This document shows, piece by piece, positions 6,135-7,146 of a stretch of 7,146 bases of DNA. Position numbers and translations under genes: made by a program. Location of the stretch: NCBI GenBank assembly GCA_937967345.1, contig CALBTN010000068.1, forward strand, positions 1 to 7,146, read 5' to 3'. Position 1 is the stretch's first letter, and every line of letters begins with the position of its first letter. The notes below the pieces were generated by a model. The model saw nothing but the letters and a program-made list of their open reading frames with translations. It did no database searches and was not told where the DNA came from. The DNA is from an uncultured Rubrivivax sp. (lineage in GTDB: Bacteria > Pseudomonadota > Gammaproteobacteria > Burkholderiales > Burkholderiaceae_C).

Positions 6135-7146
6135 GCGCTCCACTCGAAGAACACGCTGGCCAGCGGCGGCAGGTCGACCACGATCGAATCGGCGCGGCCG
6201 TTGCAAGCGACGTCCTGGCTGTGCGCCTGGCCCAGCGGCGTGCCCAGGTTGCTGCCGCCGTAGTGCGCCGAGTCGGTATTGAGCCGCTCGCGCCAGCACC
6301 CGGGGCGCGGCACGCCGACGCGCCAGCCGCGCCGCGCCACCGGGGTGAAGTTGCTCAGCACCAGCAGCGGCGGCGCATCGCCCAGGCCGCGGCGCACGAA
6401 GCTGAACACGCTGTGCGCGGCGTCGCTGTGCGAGATCCACTCGAAGCCGTCGGCCTGGCAGTCGCGCTGGTGCAGCGCCGGGCATTCGCGCAGCAGCCGG
6501 TTCAGGTCGCGCACCAGGTGCTTGACACCGGCGTGCATCGGGTCGTCGTTCAGGTGCCAGTCCAGGCTGGCGTCGTGGTTCCATTCGCGCACCTGCGCGA
6601 ACTCGTTGCCCATGAACAGCAGCTTCTTGCCGGGGTGGCCGAACATGAAGCCGTAGTAGGCGCGCAGGTTGGCGAACTTGTGCCAACGGTCGCCGGGCAT
6701 CTTGGCCAGCATCGAACCCTTGCCGTGCACCACCTCGTCGTGCGACAGCGGCAGCACGAAGTTCTCGCTGAAGGCGTACATCAGGCCGAAGCTCATCTCG
6801 GCGTGGTGGTGGCGGCGGTGCACCGGGTCGCGCGACATGTACTTCAGCGTGTCGTGCATCCAGCCCATGTTCCACTTGTAGTGAAAGCCCAGGCCGCCGG
6901 CGTAGGGCGGGCGCGATACGCCGGGGAAGGCGGTGGACTCCTCGGCCAGCGTCACCGCTTGCGGCCGCTGCACGCCGATGACCTCGTTGGCGCGCTTGAG
7001 GAAGGCGATGGCCTCGAGGTTCTCGCGCCCGCCGTAGCGGTTGGGCAGCCACTCGCCGGGCTTGCGGCTGTAGTCGCGGTACAGCATCGACGCCACCGCG
7101 TCGACGCGCAGGCCGTCGATGCCGAAGCGCTCCAGCCAGTACAGCG
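6131..7146 (-). CDS. glgB: 1,4-alpha-glucan branching enzyme, C-terminal part, 5' end outside window
   Basis: The branching enzyme cuts an alpha-1,4 glucan and re-attaches the piece through an alpha-1,6 bond, creating glycogen branches. About 337 residues are visible, roughly the second half of a protein usually 630-730 long. The fragment starts LYWLERFGIDGLRVDAVASMLYRDYSR, which includes the nucleophile Asp (DGLRVDAVAS, E. coli Asp405 equivalent). Next come the acid/base Glu in AEESTAFPGVSRP and the third catalytic Asp in LPLSHDEVVHGKGS. GHPGKKLLFMGNEFAQ..EW and a C-terminal beta domain ending VFFEWSA complete the typical pattern. No lesion is seen in the visible part. It is the first visible gene of the glycogen operon and its stop overlaps the glgX start by four bases. 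The promoter and any upstream glgC, glgA or glgP lie outside the window. Confidence 0.96.
   Translation of the reverse strand, partial: LYWLERFGIDGLRVDAVASMLYRDYSRKPGEWLPNRYGGRENLEAIAFLKRANEVIGVQRPQAVTLAEESTAFPGVSRPPYAGGLGFHYKWNMGWMHDTLKYMSRDPVHRRHHHAEMSFGLMYAFSENFVLPLSHDEVVHGKGSMLAKMPGDRWHKFANLRAYYGFMFGHPGKKLLFMGNEFAQVREWNHDASLDWHLNDDPMHAGVKHLVRDLNRLLRECPALHQRDCQADGFEWISHSDAAHSVFSFVRRGLGDAPPLLVLSNFTPVARRGWRVGVPRPGCWRERLNTDSAHYGGSNLGTPLGQAHSQDVACNGRADSIVVDLPPLASVFFEWSA

Noticed and set aside
3780..6263. An open frame of 827 codons on the + strand, opposite glgX and malQ
   Set aside because: It is antisense to well-supported GH13 and GH77 genes and its translation is Arg/Ala/Val-rich low complexity. 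Long antisense open frames are expected in such GC-rich coding DNA.
6135..7052. N-terminal extension of the glgX frame by about 306 codons
   Set aside because: It runs through glgB in another frame and has no recognisable domain. The CBM48 domain starts right after GTG 6134, giving a normal family length.

Overview
The window looks like ordinary chromosomal sequence from a high-GC betaproteobacterium. It is probably a member of the Burkholderiales of the Leptothrix/Rubrivivax/Ideonella kind. This rests on strong G/C bias at third codon positions, the pepA-holC gene pair, an acylated branched-chain-amino-acid-type binding protein with an Ala/Pro linker, and the style of the protein sequences. 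The genus is an inference.

Left part, + strand (1-2395): the 3' end of pepA (leucyl aminopeptidase) is followed after 10 bases by holC (chi subunit of DNA polymerase III). An 83-base gap then carries a plausible -10 element and a small T-loop hairpin. Next is a complete gene for a lipoprotein-type periplasmic binding protein of the Leu/Ile/Val (LivK/LivJ) family. No permease or ATPase genes accompany it here.

Middle (2396-2532): the convergent gap holds a near-ideal intrinsic terminator for the binding-protein gene. It is followed immediately by four degraded tandem copies of a terminator-like unit. The last copy runs into the 3' end of the oppositely oriented malQ, so it supplies malQ's stop codon and last residues. 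This is the most unusual structure in the window.

Right part, - strand (7146-2533): a tightly packed glycogen/alpha-glucan operon in the order glgB (branching enzyme, 5' end beyond the window), glgX (debranching enzyme) and malQ (4-alpha-glucanotransferase). glgB and glgX overlap by four bases (GTGA), and glgX and malQ are five bases apart. Together these enzymes make alpha-1,6 branches, remove them, and reshuffle the released short maltodextrins. The GH13 and GH77 catalytic residues visible in all three are intact.

I found no tRNA or rRNA gene, CRISPR array, insertion sequence, integrase or phage gene. I see no convincing new biological system. Apart from the terminator-repeat array and its intrusion into malQ, the region is conventional.
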